64,000 nt of DNA from Microbacterium enclense (GTDB lineage: Bacteria; Actinomycetota; Actinomycetes; Actinomycetales; Microbacteriaceae). This document shows positions 50,431-61,875 of the stretch, piece by piece. The position numbers were made by a program, and so were the translations under genes. The notes under the pieces were generated by a model, which was not told the origin of the DNA, did no database searches, and saw only the letters and a list, made by a program, of their open reading frames with translations. Location: contig CP116226.1 of the NCBI GenBank assembly GCA_038182865.1, positions 3,906,001 through 3,970,000 on the forward strand, read 5' to 3'. Within the stretch, counting starts at the first letter, position 1. The number at the start of each line of letters is the position of its first letter.

Positions 50431-52257
50431 GTGATCCAGTTCGACCTCCCCCCTGTCGTCGCAGCCGACCCGGACGCCAACACGTCCGACCTGCTCGCCG
50501 ACCGTGTCCGGGCCACCCCCGATCGCCCGCTGTTCGCGATCCCCGATGCCGATGGCTGGCGCGATGTCACCGCCGCGGAATTCGAGCGGCAGGTGATCGC
50601 CCTGGCGAGGGGCTTCGTCGCGGCGGGCATCCAGCCCGGCGAGAAGGTGGCGTTCATCGCGCGCACCACGTACGACTGGACGCTCGTCGACTTCGCGCTG
50701 TTCTATGCCGGCGCGATCATGGTGCCGGTGTACGAGACCAGCTCGCCCTCGCAGATCTCCTGGATCCTGTCGGACTCGGGTGCGATCGCGGCGGTCCTCG
50801 AGTCGCCTGAGCACGCCGAGCGTCTCGACGAAGTGCGCAGCGACCTGCCCCTGCTCCGCGACGTGTGGGCGATGTACTCGGGAGCGCTCGACGCCCTCGT
50901 CGCGAACGGGACGCACATCACCGACGAAGAGATCGAGCGTCGCCGCCACCTCGCGAAAGCGTCGGACGTCGCCACCCTCATCTACACCTCGGGGTCGACG
51001 GGACGCCCGAAGGGCTGCGTTCTCGTGCACAGCAACTTCGTCGAGCTGGCGCGCAACTCCGCCAAGGCCCTGCACGAGGTCGTCGAGACCCCCGGCGCAT
51101 CGACGCTGCTGTTCATCACCACCGCGCACGTGTTCGCACGCTTCATCTCCCTGCTGAACGTGCACGCCGGTGTGAAGACCGGGCATCAGCCCGACACGAA
51201 GCAGCTCCTCCCCGCGCTGGGCACGTTCAAGCCCACGTTCCTGCTGGCGGTGCCCCGCGTTTTCGAGAAGGTCTACAACTCGGCGGAGCAGAAGGCCGAA
51301 GCCGGCGGGAAGGGCAAGATCTTCCGCGCGGCCGCCGACGCGGCGATCGAGCACTCGCAGCGTCTCCAGGACGGGAAGTCGATCCCCCTGCTGCTGAAGA
51401 TCAAGTTCGCGCTGTTCGACAAGCTCGTCTACTCCAAGCTCCGCGAAGCGATGGGCGGACGTGTCGTCTACGCCGTGTCGGGTTCTGCTCCCCTCGGCCC
51501 GCGCCTCGGACACTTCTTCCGGAGCCTGGGTGTCGTCATCCTCGAGGGCTACGGCCTCACCGAGACGACGGCGCCGGCGACGGTGAACCTCGCGACGAAG
51601 TCGAAGATCGGCACGGTCGGTCCGGTGCTGCCGGGTGTGGGCGTCCGTCTGGCCGATGACGGCGAGATCCAGGTGCGCGGCATCAACGTCTTCCGCGAGT
51701 ACTGGCAGAACCCCGAAGCCACCGCGGAGGCGTTCGACGGCGAATGGTTCAAGACCGGTGACATCGGCGCGTTCGACAGTGATGGATTCCTCGCCATCAC
51801 CGGCCGCAAGAAGGAGATCATCGTCACCGCGGGCGGCAAGAACGTCGCGCCGGCGGCGCTCGAAGATCCGATCCGGGCTAACCCGATCGTCGGACAGGTC
51901 GTCGTCGTGGGCGACCACAAGCCGTTCATCTCGGCGCTGGTGACCCTCGACCCCGAGATGCTGCCGACGTGGCTGGCCAACAACGGTCTTCCCGCCGACA
52001 TGTCGCTGGCCGACGCGGCGACGAACGAGAAGGTGCGCGCGGAGGTACAGGGCGCGATCGACCGGGCGAACACCCGCGTGTCGCGCGCCGAGTCCATCCG
52101 CAAGTTCACGATCCTCCCCCTCGAGTGGACCGAGGCGAGCGGCCACCTGACGCCCAAGATGAGCATCAAGCGCAACGTCATCGTGAAGGACTACGCGGAT
52201 GCCATCGAGGACATCTACGCGGTCCCCATCAACACCACGAACGTCTCACTGCCCTGA
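50431..52257 (+). CDS. Long-chain acyl-CoA ligase (AMP-forming)
   Basis: This is a 608-residue fatty acid-CoA ligase of the AMP-binding superfamily. The ATP loop TLIYTSGSTGRPKGC (about 186-200), LEGYGLTETTAPATVN, WFKTGDIGAFDSDGFLAITGRKKEIIVT and the catalytic-lysine region near LTPKMSIKRN are all present. The sequence resembles FadD15-type enzymes, which activate long-chain fatty acids for lipid synthesis. GTG 50431 follows AAGGAG by 5-6 nt. It is monocistronic and ends in a terminator. Confidence 0.93.
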   Translation: MIQFDLPPVVAADPDANTSDLLADRVRATPDRPLFAIPDADGWRDVTAAEFERQVIALARGFVAAGIQPGEKVAFIARTTYDWTLVDFALFYAGAIMVPVYETSSPSQISWILSDSGAIAAVLESPEHAERLDEVRSDLPLLRDVWAMYSGALDALVANGTHITDEEIERRRHLAKASDVATLIYTSGSTGRPKGCVLVHSNFVELARNSAKALHEVVETPGASTLLFITTAHVFARFISLLNVHAGVKTGHQPDTKQLLPALGTFKPTFLLAVPRVFEKVYNSAEQKAEAGGKGKIFRAAADAAIEHSQRLQDGKSIPLLLKIKFALFDKLVYSKLREAMGGRVVYAVSGSAPLGPRLGHFFRSLGVVILEGYGLTETTAPATVNLATKSKIGTVGPVLPGVGVRLADDGEIQVRGINVFREYWQNPEATAEAFDGEWFKTGDIGAFDSDGFLAITGRKKEIIVTAGGKNVAPAALEDPIRANPIVGQVVVVGDHKPFISALVTLDPEMLPTWLANNGLPADMSLADAATNEKVRAEVQGAIDRANTRVSRAESIRKFTILPLEWTEASGHLTPKMSIKRNVIVKDYADAIEDIYAVPINTTNVSLP

Positions 52258-52268
52258 GCGCACGAGAG

Positions 52269-52300
52269 CGGCCCGGTCCCTCGCGGGGCCGGGCCGTTTT
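52269..52300 (+). terminator. Terminator after the acyl-CoA ligase gene
   Basis: CGGCCCGG-T-CCC pairs with GGG-G-CCGGGCCG around TCGC, and TTTT follows at 52297-52300. It lies 12 nt past the stop. Confidence 0.9.
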
Positions 52301-52398
52301 CGCGTCACCAGAACAGGGTCGGCGACGGCGACAGGGCGATCGGCGCTCGAACGTCCTGTTCTCGTCGCACGCCCTGTTCTCCTGACATGCGCGAGGGG

Positions 52399-52890
52399 TC
52401 AGAACCAGTCGCTCTCGCGGATCTGCCGCATCGCCTCGCGGCGCGTCTCAGCGGGCAGACGGGACAGATACAGCATCCCGTCGAGGTGGTCCGTCTCGTG
52501 CTGCAGGGCCTGGGCCAGCAATCCCTCCCCCTCGAGCACGACCTCGTTGCCGTCGAGGTCGATGCCGACGACCTTCGCCCAGGGATAGCGGGTCGCCTCG
52601 TGCCAGAGACCGGGGACGGAGAGGCATCCCTCCCCCACGAGCTGCGGCTCGCCGCGCGTCTCGACGAGCACGGGGTTGAGGACGTAGCCGATGTCGCCGT
52701 CGATGTTGTAGCTGAAGGCCCGGAGGCCCACGCCGATCTGGGGCGCGGCGACGCCGGCGCGGCCCGGCGGTTCGACGGTGTCGAGCAGATCGCGCACGAG
52801 TGCGTGGATGCCGTCGTCGATGGTGTCGATGGGTGCGCTGGGCGCGCGCAGCACCGGGTCGCCGAAGAGGCGGATGGGTCGAACGGTCAT
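52399..52890 (-). CDS. def: Peptide deformylase
   Basis: Deformylase removes the formyl group from nascent peptides. The 163-residue enzyme has motif 1 RAGVAAPQIG (44-53), motif 2 EGCLS with metal cysteine C89, and motif 3 QHETDH with metal histidines and catalytic glutamate (130-135). ATG 52890 overlaps the end of the MinD-like gene upstream by 4 bp (ATGA), so the two are co-transcribed. Motif 1 reads AGVAAPQ where GVGLAAPQ is usual, a tolerated variation. Confidence 0.95.
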   Translation of the reverse strand: MTVRPIRLFGDPVLRAPSAPIDTIDDGIHALVRDLLDTVEPPGRAGVAAPQIGVGLRAFSYNIDGDIGYVLNPVLVETRGEPQLVGEGCLSVPGLWHEATRYPWAKVVGIDLDGNEVVLEGEGLLAQALQHETDHLDGMLYLSRLPAETRREAMRQIRESDWF

Positions 52891-55631
52891 GCCGCCGCCA
52901 CCGGAGCGCGCAGGCCCTCCACGACCGCCGCGGCGAGCTCGCGGGCCGCCTGGCGGGTCTCGGGCTGCAGGTCGCGGAACGAGATGGCACTGCCGGCCGC
53001 GATCCGCGGGTCGTACGGCATCCGGATGACGGTCTGCACGCGCGTGCGGAAGTGCGCCTCCAGCTCGCTCTCGCGCACGAGCGGCGTGCCGGGGCGCGCG
53101 GAGTTGAGCACGACGATCGCGGAGCGCACGCGGTCGGCGTAGCCGTTCGTCTCGAGCCACGTGAGGGTCTCCGACGCCAGCCGCGCTTCGTCGACCGAGA
53201 GACCGGCGACCACGACGAGGGAGTCGGCGCGTTCGAGGGTCGCCTCCATCACCGAGTGCACGATTCCCGTGCCGGTGTCGGTGAGCACGATGGAGTAGTA
53301 GTGCGCGGCGACATCGGCGACCTGGCGGTAGTCGTCGTCGCTGAACGCCTCGGACACACGCGGGTCGGAATCGGATGCCAGGACGTCGAGGCGCGTGGCA
53401 TCGCGCGCGACGATCGAGGAGACGTCGTGGTACCCGTCGACCTCGTCGTGGGCGCGGACGAGGTCGCGGACCGTGCGGCCGTTGGGACGACCCACGCGGT
53501 CGGCGAGCGTGCCCCGATCAGGGTTCGCGTCGACCGCGATCACCCGATCGTCGCGCGCGTCGGCGAGAGCCATTCCGAGGAGCGAGGTGACTGTCGTCTT
53601 GCCGACACCGCCCTTGCGCGACAGAACCGGCACGAACCGCGCGCCGCCGTGGAGAGGGGCCGCGATCCGGCGGTCGAGCTCTTTGCGCTGGCGGGCCCGA
53701 CGGCCGTCCCCGAGGTTGATGCGGTGGCCCGACATCGAGTAGACGAGCTGTTGCCACAGCCCCTCGGGTTCGGGTCGCGCAACCTGGCGCGGGTCGAGGA
53801 GTCGGTCCGCAGTGAGCAGGTCGGGGCTCTCGCGGGCGTCATCGATCGCGCTCAACCGCTTCGACGTGAGGGTCGTGTCGGGACCCGGGGTGCGGACCCG
53901 TTCGAGCGCGTGCGCGCGGCCCACGCGTGCCGCCTCGTCTGCCTGGTGGATCTCGCGCCGTGTGAGCGGCACCGTGCCGATGGCGCCGGTCGCGGCTCGC
54001 TCCGCGCGGGTGCGCGGGATCGAGCCGGTGGCGGTCGGGACCGCGCCGGTGTCCGGCGACGCGGCGGGGCTCGTCGGAGCGGCGCCGATCGTGGTCGCGA
54101 CCGCGCCCGTGACGGCGGCACCCGTCGTGGAGGACGGCGCGGCGGTGGCCACAGGTGCCTCGGTCTCGGTGCCTGTCTCGGCGTCTGTCTCTGCGTCCGT
54201 CTCGGGAGAGGCGAGCTCCGCCGCGACGGCGGGAGCCCCCTCGGCCGCGACCTCAGCGGTCGGGGCGTCGTCGGATGCCGCTTCGTCTGCCGGGGCCTCC
54301 ACCTCAGTGACGTCCTCCGACGGAACGTCGTGCGCAGCACTCTCGGCCGCGGGCGCCTCGGCCGATGCGTCGGAGACGGAATCGGCCTGCGCCTCCCGCG
54401 TCTCGGACTCGTCGGATACCGCCGCCTCGTCGACCCGCGCGGTCCACGGGGCGCGGGTCAGGGCGGGCTCGGCGTCGTCGTCGTTGCCCGCGACGGCGTC
54501 GTGGTCGTCGGACGAGATCTCGACGTCTGGCGCCGCATCGTCACGCGGCGTGTGCTCGTCGTGGGGCGTGTTCTCGTCGTGCTCATCGACCGCGATGTCG
54601 TCGGTCGTCTGCGTCCCGTCGGCATCCGCGTCGTCGATGACGTGTCCGTCGTCGAGACCGTGTTCGACGTCGGAGTCGTCAGGGGCGTCGTATTCGTTCT
54701 CGTGCTCGTCGGCGGCGGCCTCTTCCGTCTCCGTCGCACGCTGTTCCCCGGCGACCTCCGCCACGACGGACTCTTCCTCGGTGGGGTCCGCTACCACGAA
54801 CCCGTCCTCAGCCGGCTCTGCCGCTTCCGGTACGCCGTCGGCAGCCTCCGCCACCACCGGCTCCTCCCCGGCGGGCTCCCCCGCCACGGACTCGTCGTCC
54901 GCGGGAGAATCCTCCGGCGTGGGGACGTCGCCGATCTCGTCGTCGATCTCGTCGGCGGCACCGTCGTCCGGCACGTCCTCGTCCACGCGGTCGGGGGCTT
55001 CCTCGGGGGCGAACTCATCGGTCGAAAGCACGACGCGCTCCTCGAACGGGGTCGGATCGAACTCGTCGGTCGACAGGATCACCTGCGGCTCGATGCGGTT
55101 CTCCTCGAAGGCCGCCACGAGGATCTCGCCACTCGACGGCGCGGGGTCTCCGGCGTCGAAGGATTCGGCAACGCGGTCCGCATCGGCGTCCGCGTCGACG
55201 TCTTCGACGAGCTCGGCCTCGTGCACATCGTGCTCGGCCTCGTCCCATGCCGCGTCGGTCTCGTCGCGCGGCTCGAGGATGATGTCGCCGGTCGGGAGAT
55301 GCTCGACGTGCGCGTCATCCCCCTCCGCTTGCTCCCGAGAAGTCTGTGGCTCCGGCACGTAGGTGAGCGCGGGAGCATCGACTCCCCCGTCGAGGGTGAA
55401 CGGTTGGCCGATGTTCTCGAATCGGATCTCGGCTTCGTCGACCGGCACCTCGTCCTCGACGACATCGTCGTCGATGTCGTCATCGTGCGACGCCGCAGGC
55501 AGGTCGACACTGACCTGCGCGATGTGGCTGCCGAGGATGGTGATGCTGGCCGTGTCGAGATTCCCGCTCTCGTCGAGCACGCCGTGCTCGGCGTTCTCGT
55601 CGGGGTTCGCGTCGGTGCGGTCGGGGGTCAC
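52887..55631 (-). CDS. MinD/ParA-like ATPase with very long acidic N-terminus (EspI-like)
   Basis: This is a 914-residue protein. The first 600 or so residues are strongly acidic and probably disordered, dominated by Asp, Glu, Ala, Thr and Pro. They include a duplicated STDEF unit (around residue 175) and a later Thr/Ala/Gly-rich stretch. The C-terminal 280 residues form a deviant Walker A ATPase: KGGVGK at 673-678, VIAVDANPDRGTLADRVG, and PYDPRIAAGSAISF near the end. The preceding W-x-x-LVYSMSGHRINLG block and the overall pattern resemble the ATPase end of EspI from type VII secretion loci, although none is nearby. GTG 55631 has GGAG 6 nt upstream. Partner and function are unknown. Confidence 0.85.
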   Translation of the reverse strand: MTPDRTDANPDENAEHGVLDESGNLDTASITILGSHIAQVSVDLPAASHDDDIDDDVVEDEVPVDEAEIRFENIGQPFTLDGGVDAPALTYVPEPQTSREQAEGDDAHVEHLPTGDIILEPRDETDAAWDEAEHDVHEAELVEDVDADADADRVAESFDAGDPAPSSGEILVAAFEENRIEPQVILSTDEFDPTPFEERVVLSTDEFAPEEAPDRVDEDVPDDGAADEIDDEIGDVPTPEDSPADDESVAGEPAGEEPVVAEAADGVPEAAEPAEDGFVVADPTEEESVVAEVAGEQRATETEEAAADEHENEYDAPDDSDVEHGLDDGHVIDDADADGTQTTDDIAVDEHDENTPHDEHTPRDDAAPDVEISSDDHDAVAGNDDDAEPALTRAPWTARVDEAAVSDESETREAQADSVSDASAEAPAAESAAHDVPSEDVTEVEAPADEAASDDAPTAEVAAEGAPAVAAELASPETDAETDAETGTETEAPVATAAPSSTTGAAVTGAVATTIGAAPTSPAASPDTGAVPTATGSIPRTRAERAATGAIGTVPLTRREIHQADEAARVGRAHALERVRTPGPDTTLTSKRLSAIDDARESPDLLTADRLLDPRQVARPEPEGLWQQLVYSMSGHRINLGDGRRARQRKELDRRIAAPLHGGARFVPVLSRKGGVGKTTVTSLLGMALADARDDRVIAVDANPDRGTLADRVGRPNGRTVRDLVRAHDEVDGYHDVSSIVARDATRLDVLASDSDPRVSEAFSDDDYRQVADVAAHYYSIVLTDTGTGIVHSVMEATLERADSLVVVAGLSVDEARLASETLTWLETNGYADRVRSAIVVLNSARPGTPLVRESELEAHFRTRVQTVIRMPYDPRIAAGSAISFRDLQPETRQAARELAAAVVEGLRAPVAAA

Positions 55632-55677
55632 TGCAGTCTCCAAACGGGAAGAGGGCGCGAAAGCGCCCCCTCCCAGG

Positions 55678-59085
<3,408 letters not shown>

Positions 59086-59139
59086 GCGCACCTCACGTCA
59101 AGCTGGCGGAGCTGAATGTGCTCACAGCCTAGGGGACGG

Positions 59140-59145
59140 TAACGT
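59140..59145 (+). promoter_or_regulatory. Possible -10 element of the parA-like gene
   Basis: TAACGT ends 8 nt before GTG 59154 and no ribosome-binding site is seen. The evidence is weaker than for the other leaderless candidates. Confidence 0.3.
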
Positions 59146-59153
59146 AGACGCTC

Positions 59154-59966
59154 GTGCACGTACTCTCCGTCAGCTCTTTGAAAGGCGGGGTCGGCAAGAC
59201 GACCGTGACGCTCGGGCTGGCCTCCGCCGCCTTCGCACGTGGCGTTCGCACTCTTGTCGTCGACCTCGACCCACAGTCCGACGTCTCGACCGGCATGGAC
59301 ATCTCCGTCGCCGGCCGACTCAACATCGCCGACGTCCTGGCGAACCCCAAGGAGAAGGTCGTCCGACAGGCGATCACCTCCAGCGGGTGGGCCAAGGTCC
59401 ACCCCGGCACGATCGACGTGCTCATCGGCAGCCCGTCGGCCATCAACTTCGACGGTCCGCACCCCAGCGTTCGCGACGTGTGGAAGCTCGAAGAAGCCCT
59501 CGCCACCATCGAGAGCGAGTACGACCTCGTGCTCATCGACTGCGCCCCCTCGCTCAACGCCCTCACGCGCACCGCGTGGGCGGCGAGCGACCGGGTGATC
59601 GTCGTCACCGAGCCCGGGCTCTTCTCGGTCGCCGCCGCCGACCGCGCGCTGCGCGCGATCGAAGAGATCCGCCGCGGCCTCTCCCCGCGTCTGCAGCCGC
59701 TCGGCGTCGTCGTCAACCGCGTGCGCCCGCAGTCGATCGAGCACCAGTTCCGCATCAAGGAGCTGCGCGACATGTTCGGCCCCCTCGTGCTGAACCCGCA
59801 GCTGCCCGAGCGCACCTCGCTCCAGCAGGCGCAGGGCGCCGCGAAGCCGCTCCACGTGTGGCCCGGCGACTCGGCTCAGGAGCTCGCCGCAGACTTCGAC
59901 GCCCTGCTCGACCGGATCGTTCGCACCGGCCGTATCCCGGTCGAGAACGAGACACCGCAGGCCTGA
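59154..59966 (+). CDS. Orphan ParA-family ATPase
   Basis: This is a 270-residue ParA/Soj-like Walker ATPase. The deviant Walker A is KGGVGKTT at residues 10-17, followed by LVVDLDPQSDVSTGMD (Walker A'). Walker B-like YDLVLIDCAPSLNALT and the VTEPGLFSVAAADRAL segment come next. There is no N-terminal DNA-binding domain. No parB gene and no parS-like palindrome were seen nearby, and the next gene lies 580 bp away, so this is not the chromosomal parAB pair. A role in positioning some other cargo is possible. Confidence 0.88.
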   Translation: MHVLSVSSLKGGVGKTTVTLGLASAAFARGVRTLVVDLDPQSDVSTGMDISVAGRLNIADVLANPKEKVVRQAITSSGWAKVHPGTIDVLIGSPSAINFDGPHPSVRDVWKLEEALATIESEYDLVLIDCAPSLNALTRTAWAASDRVIVVTEPGLFSVAAADRALRAIEEIRRGLSPRLQPLGVVVNRVRPQSIEHQFRIKELRDMFGPLVLNPQLPERTSLQQAQGAAKPLHVWPGDSAQELAADFDALLDRIVRTGRIPVENETPQA

Positions 59967-60043
59967 CCCTCCGCCCCCGGTCCATCTGCGGGCAGGGCCT
60001 ATCTGCGGGCACGGTCCATCGGGGGGACGATCGCGCGGGCCGC

Positions 60044-60091
60044 ACGGCGGCAGGGTCGGACGGCGGCAGGGTCGGACGGCGGCAGGGTCGG
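60044..60091. repeat. Three 16-bp tandem repeats
   Basis: Three identical 16-bp units (ACGGCGGCAGGGTCGG) start at 60044, 60060 and 60076. They lie immediately before the 128-bp repeats in the same non-coding gap. The period is not a multiple of three. Confidence 0.95.
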
Positions 60092-60096
60092 ACGTG

Positions 60097-60442
60097 TACC
60101 GTCACGCGGAGAACCCGCCGCCACGCCGCAGCCGCGGCATCCCGCCCCGGCGTGTCGCCCACCGACTCCGCACGACGGCGCACCCTCCCGGACCGTGCCC
60201 GCACGGTCATGGCAAGACCCGTCGTACCGTCACGCGGAGAACCCGCCGCCACGCCGCAGCCGCGGCATCCCGCCCCGGCGTGTCGCCCACCGACTCCGCA
60301 CGACGGCACACCCTCGCGGACCGTGCTCGCACGGTCATGGCAAGACCCGTCGTACCGTCACGCGGAGAACCCGCCGCCACGCCGCAGCCGCAGCATCCCG
60401 CCCCGGCGTGTCGCCCACCGACTCCGCACGACGGCGCACCCT
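60097..60442. repeat. 128-bp tandem repeat array (2.7 copies)
   Basis: Units start at 60097, 60225 and 60353; the third is cut after about 90 bp. Units are nearly identical. The full units contain a perfect palindrome GACCGTGC-NN-GCACGGTC in which only the loop differs. Because 128 is not divisible by three, the open frames across it translate the same DNA in different frames and are not genes. The array fills most of the 580-bp gap 59967-60546, which holds no gene; only the 16-bp repeats and a terminator are seen besides. Confidence 0.93.
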
Positions 60443-60502
60443 GCGGCCGTCAGTCGGCCCCGAATCTCCCGCGACCCGTCGGCGGAAGCCGACTCAACGA
60501 AA

Positions 60503-60532
60503 GAACCCCGGATGCCGTGGCATCCGGGGTTC
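60503..60532 (-). terminator. Terminator of the garA-ftsR-merR run
   Basis: The 14-nt arms (60503-60516, 60519-60532) are perfectly complementary, built on CCCCGGATGCC. On the minus strand TTTCG follows, and the hairpin lies 14 bp past the merR stop. Confidence 0.9.
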
Positions 60533-60546
60533 CGAAGAAGTCTGGG

Positions 60547-61092
60547 TCAGGCGGTACGGGCCGCGCGGCGGGCAGCGAGCTCGTCGACGCCTTCGGCGGT
60601 CGCGGACTCGAAGTCGACGAGCGTGGACTCGACCTCGCGCAGGACCTTACCCACGGCGATGCCGAACACGCCCTGACCGCGGCTCACGAGGTCGATGACC
60701 TCGTCGTTGGAGGTGCAGAGGTACACCGAGGCGCCGTCGCTCATCAGCGTGGTTCCCGCGAGATCGCGGATGCCGGCGGCCCGCAGCTGCTCGACGGCGG
60801 TGCGGATCTGCTGGAGCGAGATGCCGGTGTCGAGCAGACGCTTGACGAGCTTGAGCACGAGGATGTCGCGGAACCCGTACAGGCGCTGCGACCCCGAACC
60901 GCTCGCGCCCCGAACGGTCGGGACGACCAGCTCGGTGCGGGCCCAGTAGTCGAGCTGACGGTACGTGATGCCGGCCGCGCGAGCCGCCACAGCTCCTCGA
61001 TAACCGGTGTCGTCGTCCATCTCGGGCAGACCGTCGGTGAAGAGGAGTTCGGTGGCGAACCGGGGTTCACCGACTGTGTCGCCAGCGGTCAT
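60547..61092 (-). CDS. MerR-family regulator, Rv1830-like
   Basis: This 181-residue MerR-type regulator has its winged helix at about 35-105 (YRGAVAARAAGITYRQLDYWARTELV, RLYGFRDILVLKLVKRLLDTGISLQQIRTAV). The C-terminal part, with LMSDGASVYLCTSNDEVIDLVSRGQGVFGIAVG, matches the actinobacterial Rv1830 group. It has no obvious metal-binding cysteines. ATG 61092 has GAGGAGGG about 9 nt upstream. It lies downstream of ftsR and garA, with a 96-bp gap, and ends at a strong terminator. Targets are unknown. Confidence 0.88.
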   Translation of the reverse strand: MTAGDTVGEPRFATELLFTDGLPEMDDDTGYRGAVAARAAGITYRQLDYWARTELVVPTVRGASGSGSQRLYGFRDILVLKLVKRLLDTGISLQQIRTAVEQLRAAGIRDLAGTTLMSDGASVYLCTSNDEVIDLVSRGQGVFGIAVGKVLREVESTLVDFESATAEGVDELAARRAARTA

Positions 61093-61188
61093 GCTCGCGT
61101 CCCTCCTCATCGGCTCGATATCCCCACGCTAGATCAGCCATGCGTCCGCGGCAACGACATCCGGCCGGAGTGTTCCGGCGTGTCGCGT

Positions 61189-61875
61189 TCAGGACAGCAT
61201 CCGCTCGATCGCGTCGCGGACGAACAGGGTGCGCACCTCGTCGAGCCGGGCCGCCAGCTCGGGCGCGAGTTCGCTCGCGCGTGCGCGGGATGCCGCATCC
61301 GGGCGCCGCAGAAGAGCGGAGAGGGCCGACTCCACGAGGGCCGCCTCGCGCTCCGCGCTCTGGCGGAGCGAGCGCACGTGACGGGGTTCGATTCCGTGGC
61401 GGTCGAGGGCCACGAGGGTGCGCAAGAGCGACACCGTCTGTTCGGAGTACGTCTCCGCGGCCGTGATGACCCCGGTGCTGATGGCGTCGTTGAGAAGCTG
61501 CGGGCCCGCTCCTGCTGTGGCGAGGAGCTCGTCGCGGCGGTAGCGCCGCGGCGTCGCCGTCATCGACGGCATCGAGGTCGGCGGAGCGGGGTTGCGCCCC
61601 GCGTCGAGGTCGGCGAGGTAATCGCGGATGACGACGAGGGGCAGGTAGTGATCGCGCTGGAGCGTGAGCGCCATGCGGAGACGCTCGAGGTCGGCGGCGG
61701 AGAACTTGCGGTAGCCCGAATCGGTGCGGGTGGGCGAGACGATTCCCTGCACCTCGAGGAAGCGGAGCTTGCTGGAGGTGAGCGCGGGGAACTCCGGCGT
61801 CAGGCGCGCGAGTACCTGACCGATGCTCAACAGCCCCGAGGCCGCCGGACGACCGCGGGCGGGGGCTGCCGCCAT
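61189..61875 (-). CDS. ftsR: MerR-family regulator FtsR (Rv1828 homologue)
   Basis: This 228-residue regulator has the MerR winged helix (about 16-78: LLSIGQVLARLTPEFPALT, SKLRFLEVQGIVSPTRT, GYRKFSAADLERL) and a C-terminal domain with RRYRRDELLATAGAGPQLL. This fits Rv1828 of M. tuberculosis and FtsR of Corynebacterium glutamicum, where it activates ftsZ. Its ATG 61875 overlaps the garA stop (TGATG), so the two are coupled. A matching inverted repeat lies upstream of ftsZ at 28631-28643. Confidence 0.9.
   Translation of the reverse strand: MAAAPARGRPAASGLLSIGQVLARLTPEFPALTSSKLRFLEVQGIVSPTRTDSGYRKFSAADLERLRMALTLQRDHYLPLVVIRDYLADLDAGRNPAPPTSMPSMTATPRRYRRDELLATAGAGPQLLNDAISTGVITAAETYSEQTVSLLRTLVALDRHGIEPRHVRSLRQSAEREAALVESALSALLRRPDAASRARASELAPELAARLDEVRTLFVRDAIERMLS

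Noticed and set aside
52887..55631. Possible type VII secretion locus
   Set aside because: Only an EspI-like ATPase is present; no EccB, EccC, EccD, MycP or WXG100 gene could be found in the window.
60097..60442. Possible CRISPR array
   Set aside because: The units are contiguous 128-bp tandem copies with no variable spacers, and there are no cas genes.
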